In this document: positions 1 to 5,462 of the stretch, one piece after another
Position numbering within the stretch: the first letter of the stretch is position 1
Layout of the letters: every line of letters starts with the position of its first letter
NCBI GenBank assembly: GCA_016201085.1
Contig: JACQDO010000209.1
Location: 1-5,598, forward strand
Direction: 5' to 3'
DNA: 5,598 bases
From: Hyphomicrobiales bacterium
GTDB taxonomy: Bacteria > Pseudomonadota > Alphaproteobacteria > Rhizobiales > Xanthobacteraceae
The notes under the pieces: generated by a model
The model's database searches: none
Seen by the model: only the letters and a program-made list of their open reading frames with translations
What the model was told of the DNA's origin: nothing
Position numbers and translations under genes: made by a program

Positions 1-542
1 CTCGCCCACAGTTTTCCTTTGTCGGTGCCGGCCGGCATGAAGATCAGCTCGGCGCCGCGCAGCGCCAGCGCGCGCGTCACTTCCGGCATGTAGACCTCGC
101 TGCACATCGCCAGGCCCACTTTGCCCTGCCGCGTGTCGAACACCGGGAAGTCGTTGCCGGCGACGTATTGGAATTCCCACCATTTGCCGCCGGTATAGAT
201 CCACGGCCCGTTCGGATGCGTGCGGCGGTAGCTGACCGGCGGACGCCCGTCGCCATAGGCCATGCAGATCAGGTTGTGCGCGGTGCCTTCGTTGTGGCTG
301 ATCGGCTCGATCGTGCCGTAGACCGCGTTGATGCCGTGCTTGGCGGCGGCTTCGGCCAGGCGCGGCGTCGGGTCGAAGGTCGCCGGCATGCGCCAGGGGC
401 CGGGATAGGTTTCCGGAAAGCAGACGAAGTCGGCGCCCTCGGCCGCCGCGCGCGTGATGAAATTCACCGCGTCGGCGACGTTCTTTTCATCCTCGCCGAT
501 CGGGTTGGCGATCGGTTGCACGACGGCGATGCGGAAGGTCAT
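1..542 (-). CDS. Carbon-nitrogen (nitrilase superfamily) hydrolase, 3' end missing
   Basis: Enzyme of the nitrilase/amidase superfamily, which hydrolyses non-peptide C-N bonds (amides, N-carbamoyl compounds or nitriles) with a Glu-Lys-Cys triad in the cytoplasm. Only the first 180 residues lie in the window; family members are usually 260-330 residues, so the C-terminal third is beyond the left edge. Visible are the N-terminal strand MTFRIAVVQP, the glutamate motif FPETYPG (E44), the YRRTHP segment (105-110) where the catalytic Lys normally sits, and the nucleophile motif AMCSEVYMPE (C147), followed by ALRGAELIFMPAGT. The position usually occupied by Lys reads Arg (R107), which is odd. The start ATG (542-540) has a GGAG Shine-Dalgarno about 8 bases upstream. 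It lies 28 bases downstream of the HIT gene on the same strand, so co-transcription is likely. The substrate cannot be told from the sequence. The superfamily call is firm; any specific enzyme name would be a guess. Confidence 0.88.
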   Translation of the reverse strand, partial: MTFRIAVVQPIANPIGEDEKNVADAVNFITRAAAEGADFVCFPETYPGPWRMPATFDPTPRLAEAAAKHGINAVYGTIEPISHNEGTAHNLICMAYGDGRPPVSYRRTHPNGPWIYTGGKWWEFQYVAGNDFPVFDTRQGKVGLAMCSEVYMPEVTRALALRGAELIFMPAGTDKGKLWA

Positions 543-570
543 GAGGCGGGCTCCGGTTTGCCGCGCCACA

Positions 571-1002
571 CTAATCGCGAATGGGCTCAATTTGAAGCGC
601 CCGCCGCAGCGCGCCGATCAGGCCGTCGCGCACCGTGGGATAGTAGGCGCGCGGTGGGGCGGCGCCCCAAACCGGCTGCGGCCAGGCGGCGTCGCTATGC
701 CGGCGTGCCACCACATGCACGTGCAATTGCGCCACCACATTGCCGAGCGCGGCGATATTGAGCTTCTCGCATTCGGTGATGATCTTGAGCGCGCGCGCGG
801 CGGCGTCGATTTCGCCCAGGAGCTGTACCTGCTCGTTCGGCGCGAGATCGATGAGCTCGGTGAGGCCGGGCCGGCGCGGCACCAGGATCAGCCAGGGATA
901 ATTGGCGTCGTTGGCCAGCAGCACGCGCGTCAGCGCCAGATCGCCAACCGGAACCGTGTCGGCGGCGAGCTGCGGGTGGAGGGACCAGGTCTGTTCGGGC
1001 AT
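571..1002 (-). CDS. HIT family protein (histidine triad nucleotide hydrolase/transferase)
   Basis: A 143-residue cytoplasmic protein of the HIT superfamily, whose members hydrolyse or transfer nucleoside phosphates (for example Ap4A or AMP-lysine type substrates) through a covalent nucleotidyl-histidine. The fold's hallmarks are visible: the strand YPWLILVPRRPG (35-46) and the C-terminal active-site segment NVVAQLHVHVVAR (88-100). The triad reads Q-L-H-V-H rather than H-x-H-x-H: the first histidine is Gln92, while the central nucleophilic His94 and the third His96 are retained. I recall this variant from a proteobacterial HIT subgroup, so it need not mean loss of activity. The length is normal for a single-domain HIT protein. 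A purine-rich AGAGAG lies just upstream of the ATG (1002-1000). It is the first gene of a likely two-gene operon with the downstream C-N hydrolase and is divergent from the SRP RNA gene. The family is secure; the substrate is unknown. Confidence 0.9.
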   Translation of the reverse strand: MPEQTWSLHPQLAADTVPVGDLALTRVLLANDANYPWLILVPRRPGLTELIDLAPNEQVQLLGEIDAAARALKIITECEKLNIAALGNVVAQLHVHVVARRHSDAAWPQPVWGAAPPRAYYPTVRDGLIGALRRALQIEPIRD

Positions 1003-1014
1003 GGCGCTCTCTGC

Positions 1015-1110
1015 TGTCGTCCCGGCCGAGCGAAGCGAGGGCCGGGACCCATACGCCGCAGTCTATCGAGAATGCACGGCGTATGGGTCCCCGCTTTCGC
1101 GGGGACGACA
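1015..1110. repeat. 96-bp REP/BIME-like palindromic element
   Basis: A nested palindrome between the divergent HIT and SRP RNA genes. The outer arms TGTCGTCCC (1015-1023) and GGGACGACA (1102-1110) are perfect inverted repeats. Inside lies a 15-bp perfect inverted repeat, GGGACCCATACGCCG (1044-1058) with its complement at 1077-1091, around an 18-base spacer. Two local hairpins flank it: CCCGGCC (1021-1027) with GGCCGGG (1040-1046), and CCCCGC (1089-1094) with GCGGGG (1099-1104) around TTTC. From memory, elements of this form, whose translation gives the spurious peptide VPAFAGTT, are dispersed in large numbers through Hyphomicrobiales genomes. No transposase or coding role is seen. It may lie within the 5' untranslated region or promoter region of the HIT operon. 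Confidence 0.85.
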
Positions 1111-1122
1111 GATTTGGCCTGC

Positions 1123-1153
1123 TTGCTTTCTCCCCCTAATGGCCCGATATAAG
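1123..1153 (+). promoter_or_regulatory. Putative sigma-70-type promoter of the SRP RNA gene
   Basis: A TTGCTT box at 1123-1128 could serve as -35. The -10 could be TATAAG (1148-1153, 19-base spacer) or the overlapping GATATA (1146-1151, 17-base spacer). TATAAG ends 5 bases before the predicted 5' end of the SRP RNA, the expected distance to a transcription start. The region lies just after the palindromic element. No other promoter-like pair was evident before dnaX, so this promoter may also feed dnaX by read-through. The assignment rests on position and partial consensus only. Confidence 0.5.
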
Positions 1154-1158
1154 TCCCC

Positions 1159-1253
1159 GGGAGGTTGGCGGTGGACGAACCACTCGCCAACCGGGTCAGG
1201 TCCGGAAGGAAGCAGCCCTAACGAGCACGGATCGGGTCGCTCGTCAGCCTCCC
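1159..1253 (+). ncRNA. ffs: Signal recognition particle RNA (4.5S RNA, small bacterial type)
   Basis: The RNA scaffold of the signal recognition particle; it binds Ffh and FtsY to target nascent membrane proteins to the inner membrane. The nearly invariant SRP domain is plain at 1195-1213: GGTCAGGTCC, the GGAA apical tetraloop, then GGAAGCAGCC, which builds helix 8 and the Ffh-binding symmetric and asymmetric loops. The ends pair: GGGAGG (1159-1164) with CCTCCC (1248-1253), giving a single extended hairpin of about 95 nt, the usual small bacterial size with no Alu domain. The segments CTCG (1184-1187) and CGAG (1212-1215) can pair next to helix 8. The 5' half could also fold alone, GGTTGGCG (1163-1170) with CGCCAACC (1185-1192), a possible folding intermediate. 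A T5 tract follows at 1258-1262. Its location just upstream of dnaX is common in Alphaproteobacteria. The exact ends are inferred from the pairing. Confidence 0.95.
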
Positions 1254-1262
1254 ACCCTTTTT
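1248..1262 (+). terminator. Possible terminator of the SRP RNA (T-tract after terminal stem)
   Basis: The closing strand of the SRP RNA stem (CCTCCC, 1248-1253) is followed after four bases by TTTTT (1258-1262). The RNA's own terminal helix could act as the terminator stem. It is not a textbook compact hairpin directly abutting the T-run, so termination may be partial and allow read-through into dnaX 39 bases downstream. Confidence 0.35.
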
Positions 1263-1301
1263 CCGTCAAGCGCCCTGCGCGGCCGCCAGTCGGATGGCAC
1301 G

Positions 1302-3089
1302 ATGAGCGAAACCGCGAAATCCACCGAGACGGGTCTCGATCTTGGCGATGCCGCGCCCGAGGGCGCCGGCTATCGCGTGCTGGCGCGCAAATACCGCCCG
1401 GCCAGCTTCGACGACCTGATCGGCCAGGACGCCATGGTGCGCACCATCTCGAACGCCTTCGAGAGCGGGCGCATTCCGCAGGCCTGGATCCTCGCCGGCG
1501 TGCGCGGCGTCGGCAAGACCACGACCGCGCGGATTCTTGCCCGCGCGCTCAATTACGAATTGCCCGACGGCTCGGTCACCCAGCCGACCATCGCCATGCC
1601 GAAAATGGGTCTGCACTGCCAGGCCATTATCGAGAGCCGCCATCCCGACGTGCTGGAGATGGACGCCGCCTCGCATAACAGCGTCGAGGACGTGCGCCAG
1701 ATCAACGACGCCATCCGCTATGCGCCGATGTCGGCGCGCTACAAAGTCTACATCCTCGACGAAGTGCACATGCTGTCGGGCGCCGCATTCAACGCGCTCT
1801 TGAAGACGCTGGAAGAGCCGCCGCCGCACGCCAAGTTCATCTTCGCCACCACCGAAATCCGCAAGGTGCCGGTGACGGTGCTGTCGCGCTGCCAGCGTTT
1901 CGATCTGCGCCGCGTCGACGCCGCGCTGCTGGTCATGCATCTCGGCTCCATCGCCAAGAAGGAGAAGATCGAAGTCGAGCCGGCGGCGCTCGCTTTGATC
2001 GCACGCGCGGCGGAAGGCTCCGTGCGCGATGGCCTGTCGCTGCTCGATCAGGCGATCGCGCATGCCGCCGGGAAGGTAGCGGCCGAGGATGTGCGGCAGA
2101 TGTTGGGCTTGGCCGACCGCGTGCGCGTGGTCGACCTGTTCGAGGCGCTGATGAAGGGCGACGTCGCTGCCGCGCTGAAAGAGCTGCGCGAGCAGTACGA
2201 CATTGGCGCCGACCCGGCGGTAATCCTGGGCGATCTCGCCGAATTCACCCATTTCGTCACCCGCGTCAAAGTCGTTCCCAGCGTGGCCGACGACGTGTCG
2301 CTGTCGGAAGCCGAGCGCAAGCGCGGCCGCGATTTCGCCGCGCAACTCTCGATCCGCGTGCTGTCGCGCGCCTGGCAGATGCTGCTCAAGGGCGTCGGCG
2401 AGGTGCAGGCCTCGGGCCGCCCGGTCGCCGCCGCCGAGATGGTGCTTGTTCGTATAGCTTATGCCGCCGATCTGCCGACGCCGGACGAGGCGATCCGCTC
2501 GCTCGGCGAGGGTGGCGAGACATCGGCGCGGCCGTCCGGCAATGGCGGCGCCGGGGCTCAGCCTGCCACGCAGAGTTTCGCGCCGCGCTACGAGGCGCCG
2601 CGCGGCTCGCCGCGTTCCTCGGCGGCGGTGTCGCCGCGCCCGGCCGACGATCCGGTGGCCGAGGCGCCGCAGGCGCCGACGCTCTCGATCGGCTCGTTCG
2701 CCGAGCTGGTCGCGCTCGCCGCCGACAAGCGCGACATCAATATGAAGATGGCGCTGGAACGCGATGTGCGGCTGGTGCGGTGCGAGGACGGCCAGCTCGA
2801 GATCGCGATGGAGGCGAGCGCGCCGAAGACGCTGGTGCACGACCTGCAACGCAAGCTCACCGCCTGGACCGGCAAGCGCTGGATCGTGGTGGTGTCCAAG
2901 GAGGCGGGCGCGCCGACCATGCGCGCGCAGATGGACGCCAGGCAGGCCGAGATCGAGCGCGGCGTCGAGAGCGATCCGCTGGTGCAGGCGGTGCTCAGCC
3001 GCTTCCCCGGCGCCAAGATCGTCGGCGTGACGCAGAATGCGCCCGATACGAACGAAGACGAAGTGCCGCCGGTAGAAGAAGAGGATTAG
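1302..3089 (+). CDS. dnaX: DNA polymerase III subunit gamma/tau (clamp-loader ATPase)
   Basis: The AAA+ ATPase of the clamp-loader complex, which opens and loads the beta sliding clamp and, as tau, couples polymerase cores to the replisome. The N-terminal core has RPASFDDLIGQD (32-43), Walker A GVRGVGKTT (66-74), Walker B ILDEVHML (151-158), the sensor-1 region FATTE (181-185), the SRC arginine-finger motif (195-197) and the sensor-2 region GSVRDGLSLLDQA (239-251). Domain III follows to about 395. A low-complexity Ala/Pro/Ser/Gly linker spans about 400-460. Residues about 461-575 match the alphaproteobacterial tau C-terminal domain (DUF3646-type), and the tail is acidic. The four-cysteine zinc module of E. 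coli DnaX is not present: only C106 remains between Walker A and Walker B. There is no A-rich slippery site of the E. coli type, so only the full-length tau form is predicted. The start is ATG 1302 with a weak GGATGG 4 bases upstream; I saw no better start. It is followed by ybaB and recR. Confidence 0.97.
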   Translation: MSETAKSTETGLDLGDAAPEGAGYRVLARKYRPASFDDLIGQDAMVRTISNAFESGRIPQAWILAGVRGVGKTTTARILARALNYELPDGSVTQPTIAMPKMGLHCQAIIESRHPDVLEMDAASHNSVEDVRQINDAIRYAPMSARYKVYILDEVHMLSGAAFNALLKTLEEPPPHAKFIFATTEIRKVPVTVLSRCQRFDLRRVDAALLVMHLGSIAKKEKIEVEPAALALIARAAEGSVRDGLSLLDQAIAHAAGKVAAEDVRQMLGLADRVRVVDLFEALMKGDVAAALKELREQYDIGADPAVILGDLAEFTHFVTRVKVVPSVADDVSLSEAERKRGRDFAAQLSIRVLSRAWQMLLKGVGEVQASGRPVAAAEMVLVRIAYAADLPTPDEAIRSLGEGGETSARPSGNGGAGAQPATQSFAPRYEAPRGSPRSSAAVSPRPADDPVAEAPQAPTLSIGSFAELVALAADKRDINMKMALERDVRLVRCEDGQLEIAMEASAPKTLVHDLQRKLTAWTGKRWIVVVSKEAGAPTMRAQMDARQAEIERGVESDPLVQAVLSRFPGAKIVGVTQNAPDTNEDEVPPVEEED

Positions 3090-3136
3090 CGCATGATCCC
3101 GAAAAGTGGGAACCGGTTTTCGGATAAGATCATGCG
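3090..3136. repeat. 47-bp palindromic repeat between dnaX and ybaB
   Basis: Begins at the base right after the dnaX stop codon. The outer arms CGCATGATC (3090-3098) and GATCATGCG (3128-3136) are perfect complements. The inner arms CCGAAAA (3099-3105) and TTTTCGG (3117-3123) extend the stem, with an unpaired ATAA (3124-3127) on one side and an 11-base loop. From memory, CATGATCC-GAAAAGTGG-type palindromes are a very common dispersed repeat in Bradyrhizobium and relatives. In the dnaX-ybaB transcript it would form a strong hairpin that could affect mRNA stability or relative expression. It has no T-tract and is not a typical terminator. Confidence 0.85.
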
Positions 3137-3152
3137 CAAAGGGAAATAAGTT

Positions 3153-3473
3153 ATGGCCGATTTCATGGGCCTGATGAAACAGGCCGCGCAGCTACAATCG
3201 AAGATGCAGGCCTTGCAAGCCGAGCTCGACTTGATCGAGGTCGAGGGCTCAGCCGGCGGCGGCATGGTGAGCGTGCGGCTCACCGCCAAGGGCGACCTCA
3301 AGGGCATCAAGGTCGACGATTCGCTCTTGAAGCCGTCGGAAAAGGAAATCCTCGAGGACCTGCTGGTGGCCGCCCATGCCGACGCGCGCCGCAAGGCGGA
3401 AGCCGTCATGCAGGAGAAGATGAAGGGCCTCACCGGCGGCCTGCCGCTACCGCCGGGGATGGGGTTGGGGTGA
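3153..3473 (+). CDS. ybaB: YbaB/EbfC family nucleoid-associated DNA-binding protein
   Basis: A small (106-residue) dimeric DNA-binding protein of the YbaB/EbfC family, thought to coat or bend DNA in the nucleoid and genetically tied to recR and dnaX by neighbourhood. Visible features: an N-terminal amphipathic helix, [21 protein letters not shown] (about 5-25), the conserved turn [12 protein letters not shown] (30-41), the strand [17 protein letters not shown] (43-59), the helix [28 protein letters not shown] (63-90), and a flexible Gly/Pro/Leu tail. Length and order match the family. ATG 3153 has AAAGGG (3138-3143) as Shine-Dalgarno. It lies 63 bases after dnaX, across a palindromic repeat, and its stop codon overlaps the first possible start (GTG 3470) of the recR frame, so translational coupling is likely. 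No defects are seen. Confidence 0.96.
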   Translation: MADFMGLMKQAAQLQSKMQALQAELDLIEVEGSAGGGMVSVRLTAKGDLKGIKVDDSLLKPSEKEILEDLLVAAHADARRKAEAVMQEKMKGLTGGLPLPPGMGLG

Positions 3474-4003
3474 AAATGTTTTGCGAGCATCTCTCAGCCG
3501 TCATGCCCGGCCTTGTGCCGGGCATCCACGTCTTGAGACCTGCAACAAGCACGGCGATGGACAAGATCGTGGTCTGCACCACCTGCGGTAATATCGACAC
3601 GCAAAACCCCTGCACGGTCTGCACCGACACCCGGCGCGATCAATCGATCGTCGTGGTGGTGGCCGATGTCGCCGACCTGTGGGCGCTGGAGCGCGCGCAT
3701 GCGGTGAACGCCCGCTATCACGTGCTCGGCGGCACGCTGTCGCCACTCGACGGCGTCGGTCCGCAGGATTTGTCCATCGACGCGCTCATTTCGCGCGCGC
3801 ACGAGCCGCAGGTGAAGGAGCTGATCCTGGCGCTCAACGCCACGGTCGACGGCCAGACCACGGCGCATTACATCACCGAGCTGTTGCAGGACGCGAATGT
3901 GAAGGTGACGCGGCTGGCACACGGCGTGCCGGTCGGCGGCGAGCTCGATTATCTCGACGAGGGCACGCTGTCGGCGGCGATCAAGCAAAGGACGCTGTTC
4001 TAA
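3470..4003 (+). CDS. recR: Recombination mediator protein RecR, N-terminal domain missing
   Basis: RecR acts with RecO and RecF to load RecA onto gapped or SSB-coated DNA. From about residue 31 this frame is plainly RecR. It has the C4 zinc finger [16 protein letters not shown] (C36, C39, C48, C51), the Toprim domain (about 59-140, with [32 protein letters not shown] and [16 protein letters not shown]), and the C-terminal signature [19 protein letters not shown] (149-167). Normal RecR is about 200 residues and begins with about 50 residues carrying a helix-hairpin-helix (PGLGPRSA-type). That part is absent in all frames here, since only 83 bases separate the ybaB stop from the RecR homology. 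Residues 1-30 instead translate a REP-like palindrome (stem 3503-3525; peptide [10 protein letters not shown]). Possible in-frame starts are GTG 3470 (overlapping the ybaB stop), ATG 3476, ATG 3503 and ATG 3557; the G-rich end of ybaB gives 3476 the best Shine-Dalgarno. The rest is undamaged. It may be a pseudogene, a shortened working protein, or an assembly error. Confidence 0.88.
   Translation: MKMFCEHLSAVMPGLVPGIHVLRPATSTAMDKIVVCTTCGNIDTQNPCTVCTDTRRDQSIVVVVADVADLWALERAHAVNARYHVLGGTLSPLDGVGPQDLSIDALISRAHEPQVKELILALNATVDGQTTAHYITELLQDANVKVTRLAHGVPVGGELDYLDEGTLSAAIKQRTLF
3499..3540. repeat. REP-like palindrome replacing the 5' end of recR
   Basis: A perfect 9-bp stem, ATGCCCGGC (3503-3511) with GCCGGGCAT (3517-3525), around the loop CTTGT, with flanks CGTC on the left and CCACGTCTTG on the right. 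From memory this is the core of a dispersed repeat in Bradyrhizobium-like genomes, whose translation gives the recurrent spurious peptides [11 protein letters not shown] (plus) and [12 protein letters not shown] (minus). The downstream bases to about 3556 (CAAG...ACGG...GATGG) weakly resemble the matching right arm of a REP pair (CAAGACGTGGATGG), so the element may extend to the point where RecR homology starts. The boundaries are approximate. Confidence 0.75.
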
Positions 4004-4005
4004 AT

Positions 4006-4105
4006 CCGTCACCCTGAGGAGCGAGCGAAGCGAGCCTCGAAGGGCGACGGCCCCGGGCCGTTCATCCTTCGAGGGCCGCCTTCGGCGGCCACCTCAGGAT
4101 GACGG
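4006..4105. repeat. 100-bp nested palindrome between convergent recR and ampG-like genes
   Basis: Outer arms CCGTCACCCTGAGG (4006-4019) and CCTCAGGATGACGG (4092-4105) pair with one mismatch. Within them CCTCGAAGG (4035-4043) pairs perfectly with CCTTCGAGG (4066-4074). The centre ACGGCCC-C-GGGCCGT (4047-4061) is a small palindrome, and GGCCGCC (4074-4080) with GGCGGCC (4084-4090) forms another hairpin around TTC. From memory, elements starting CCGTCA-CCTGAGG are abundant in Hyphomicrobiales intergenic regions. It begins two bases after the recR stop and ends seven bases before the stop of the convergent permease gene. It could therefore act as a bidirectional transcription barrier, although no T-tract is present. 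Confidence 0.85.
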
Positions 4106-4112
4106 GTTGAGG

Positions 4113-5459
4113 TCACGACTTCCGCGGCTCCAGCCGCTTGAAATGCCCGCGCCGCTGTAGCCAAGCGAGCAATAGCAGGCCGGGCAGGCCGGCAAGCGCG
4201 CAGATCACGAAGAACCACATCCAGCCGGTCTGCTCGGCGATGAAGCCGGCGCCCGACGACAGATAGGTGCGCCCGACCGCGGCCAAGGCGGTCAACAGCG
4301 CGTATTGCGTCGCCGTGTGCAGCGGGTTCTGGCAGAGCGCCGACAGGTACGCCACGAACATCACGGTGCCGACGGCGCTGGTGAAATTCTCCAGCGTGAT
4401 GGCGATGGCCAGCACGGTGGTGTCGGTGCCGGCCACCGCCAGCCAGGAGAAGCCAAAATTCGCCAGTGCCTGCGCGATGCCGCCGATCCACAGGCTCGTC
4501 GCCAGCGGATAGGCGCGCGCGATGAAACCGCCGGCAAAGCCGCCGGCGAGCAGCGCCGCCAGCCCGACGCCCTTGACGATGGCCGCGTATTCGTTGCGCG
4601 TGAAGCCGAGATCGATCACGAACGGCGCCGTCATGGCGCCCGACAGCGCGTCGGTGAACTTGAACAGCACCACGAAGGCGAGCATGGCGAAGGCCATCTC
4701 GTAGCTGAGGAAATCCTTGAAGGCGCCGACCGCGGCCTCGGCCACGCGCGCGAAGCGCTTCTGCCCGGCGTGGGCGGCCTCGGCCGTGCGCGAGCGCTCC
4801 GGCTCGGTGGCGATCAGCGCCGTGGCGGTGCCGATCAGCACCAGCGCGGCCATCGCCACGTAACCCCAGTGCCAGGCGGCCTGCGTGTCGAAGCCATAGG
4901 CCTGGATGGCGCTGACCAGGAACAGCGCGCCGGCGGTGGAGATCAGCATGCCGATGCGATAGGCCGCGACGTATGAGGCCATGCCGGCGGCCTGCTCGTT
5001 CTCCGGCAGGCTCTCGACGCGGAAGGCGTCGACCACGATGTCCTGCGTCGCCGAGGCGGTGGCGACCAGCAGCGCGCCGAACGCCACCGACCCGGGCGCG
5101 CTCGCCGGATTGCAGGAGCCGAGGAACACGATCGCCGCCATCAGCAGCATCTGCGTGAACACCAGCCAGCCGCGGCGGCGGCCGAGCCAGCGCGACAGCA
5201 GCGGCACGTCGAGCGCGTCGGTGAGCGGCGCCCACAGGAATTTCACGGTGTAGGGCGTGCCGACCAGCGCGAACAGGCCGATGGTGCCGAGATCGACGCC
5301 GGATTCGCGCATCCACACCAGCAGCGTCGCGCCCGACAGTGCTAGCGGCAGTCCGGACGAGAAGCCGAGGAACATCACGATCAGCACGCGCGGCTTGAAG
5401 TAGACCGCCAGCGCGTCGAGAAACGATGGCCGCGCCGGTGCGTCGGGCGAAACGGTCAT
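4113..5459 (-). CDS. ampG: MFS permease of the AmpG (muropeptide transporter) family
   Basis: A 448-residue inner-membrane transporter resembling AmpG, which imports GlcNAc-anhydroMurNAc peptides for cell-wall recycling and so influences beta-lactamase induction in species with AmpR/AmpC. The N-terminal half carries the AmpG-type features FLGFSSGLPLALSGATLLVWM (30-50), GVDLGTIGLFALVGTPYTVKFLWAPLTD (54-81) and LGRRRGWLV (92-100), the cytoplasmic loop typical of MFS. SATQDIVVDAFRVE (136-149) is the conserved ATQD-D-R motif, with D140 and D144. A hydrophilic central loop lies around 219-248. The second bundle includes LFKFTDALSGAMTAPFVIDLGFTRNEYA (265-292). About 12 hydrophobic segments can be counted by eye; E. 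coli AmpG is somewhat longer (about 490). The start ATG 5459 lies three bases after the stop codon of the upstream partial gene, with a G-rich Shine-Dalgarno inside it, so the two are probably co-transcribed. No ampC or ampR is in the window. Family confident; substrate inferred. Confidence 0.88.
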   Translation of the reverse strand: MTVSPDAPARPSFLDALAVYFKPRVLIVMFLGFSSGLPLALSGATLLVWMRESGVDLGTIGLFALVGTPYTVKFLWAPLTDALDVPLLSRWLGRRRGWLVFTQMLLMAAIVFLGSCNPASAPGSVAFGALLVATASATQDIVVDAFRVESLPENEQAAGMASYVAAYRIGMLISTAGALFLVSAIQAYGFDTQAAWHWGYVAMAALVLIGTATALIATEPERSRTAEAAHAGQKRFARVAEAAVGAFKDFLSYEMAFAMLAFVVLFKFTDALSGAMTAPFVIDLGFTRNEYAAIVKGVGLAALLAGGFAGGFIARAYPLATSLWIGGIAQALANFGFSWLAVAGTDTTVLAIAITLENFTSAVGTVMFVAYLSALCQNPLHTATQYALLTALAAVGRTYLSSGAGFIAEQTGWMWFFVICALAGLPGLLLLAWLQRRGHFKRLEPRKS

Positions 5460-5462
5460 GCG

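Noticed and set aside
168..1152. Two plus-strand frames opposite the C-N hydrolase and HIT genes
   Set aside because: They are antisense to genes with clear family motifs and show no domain features of their own.
930..1190. Minus-strand small protein containing VVPAKAGTHTP
   Set aside because: This peptide is the translation of the palindromic repeat at 1015-1110, a well-known source of spurious small proteins.
902..1678. Plus-strand open frame spanning the HIT gene start, the repeat, ffs and the dnaX start
   Set aside because: It crosses the palindromic repeat and the SRP RNA gene, has low-complexity basic sequence, and conflicts with three better-supported features.
1266..2849. 527-residue open frame on the minus strand opposite dnaX
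   Set aside because: It is the complement of a well-supported dnaX. Its composition is Arg/Ala/His-rich with no recognisable domain, as expected from GC-rich codon bias leaving the antisense frame open.
3470..3560. Hidden N-terminal RecR domain through a frameshift
   Set aside because: No frame between the ybaB stop and 3557 gives an HhH-like sequence, and the available length (83 bases) is too short for about 50 residues. The partial likeness of MPGLVPG to PGLGPRS is explained by the REP core.
1015..4105. CRISPR array or attachment sites formed by the repeats
   Set aside because: The repeats are single copies of different palindromes, not direct repeats with regular spacers, and no tRNA, integrase or cas gene is present.
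4009..5316. 435-residue minus-strand frame overlapping the permease
   Set aside because: A shifted frame of the AmpG-like gene; the translation is Arg/Gly/Ala-rich without membrane segments, whereas the chosen frame gives clear transporter motifs.
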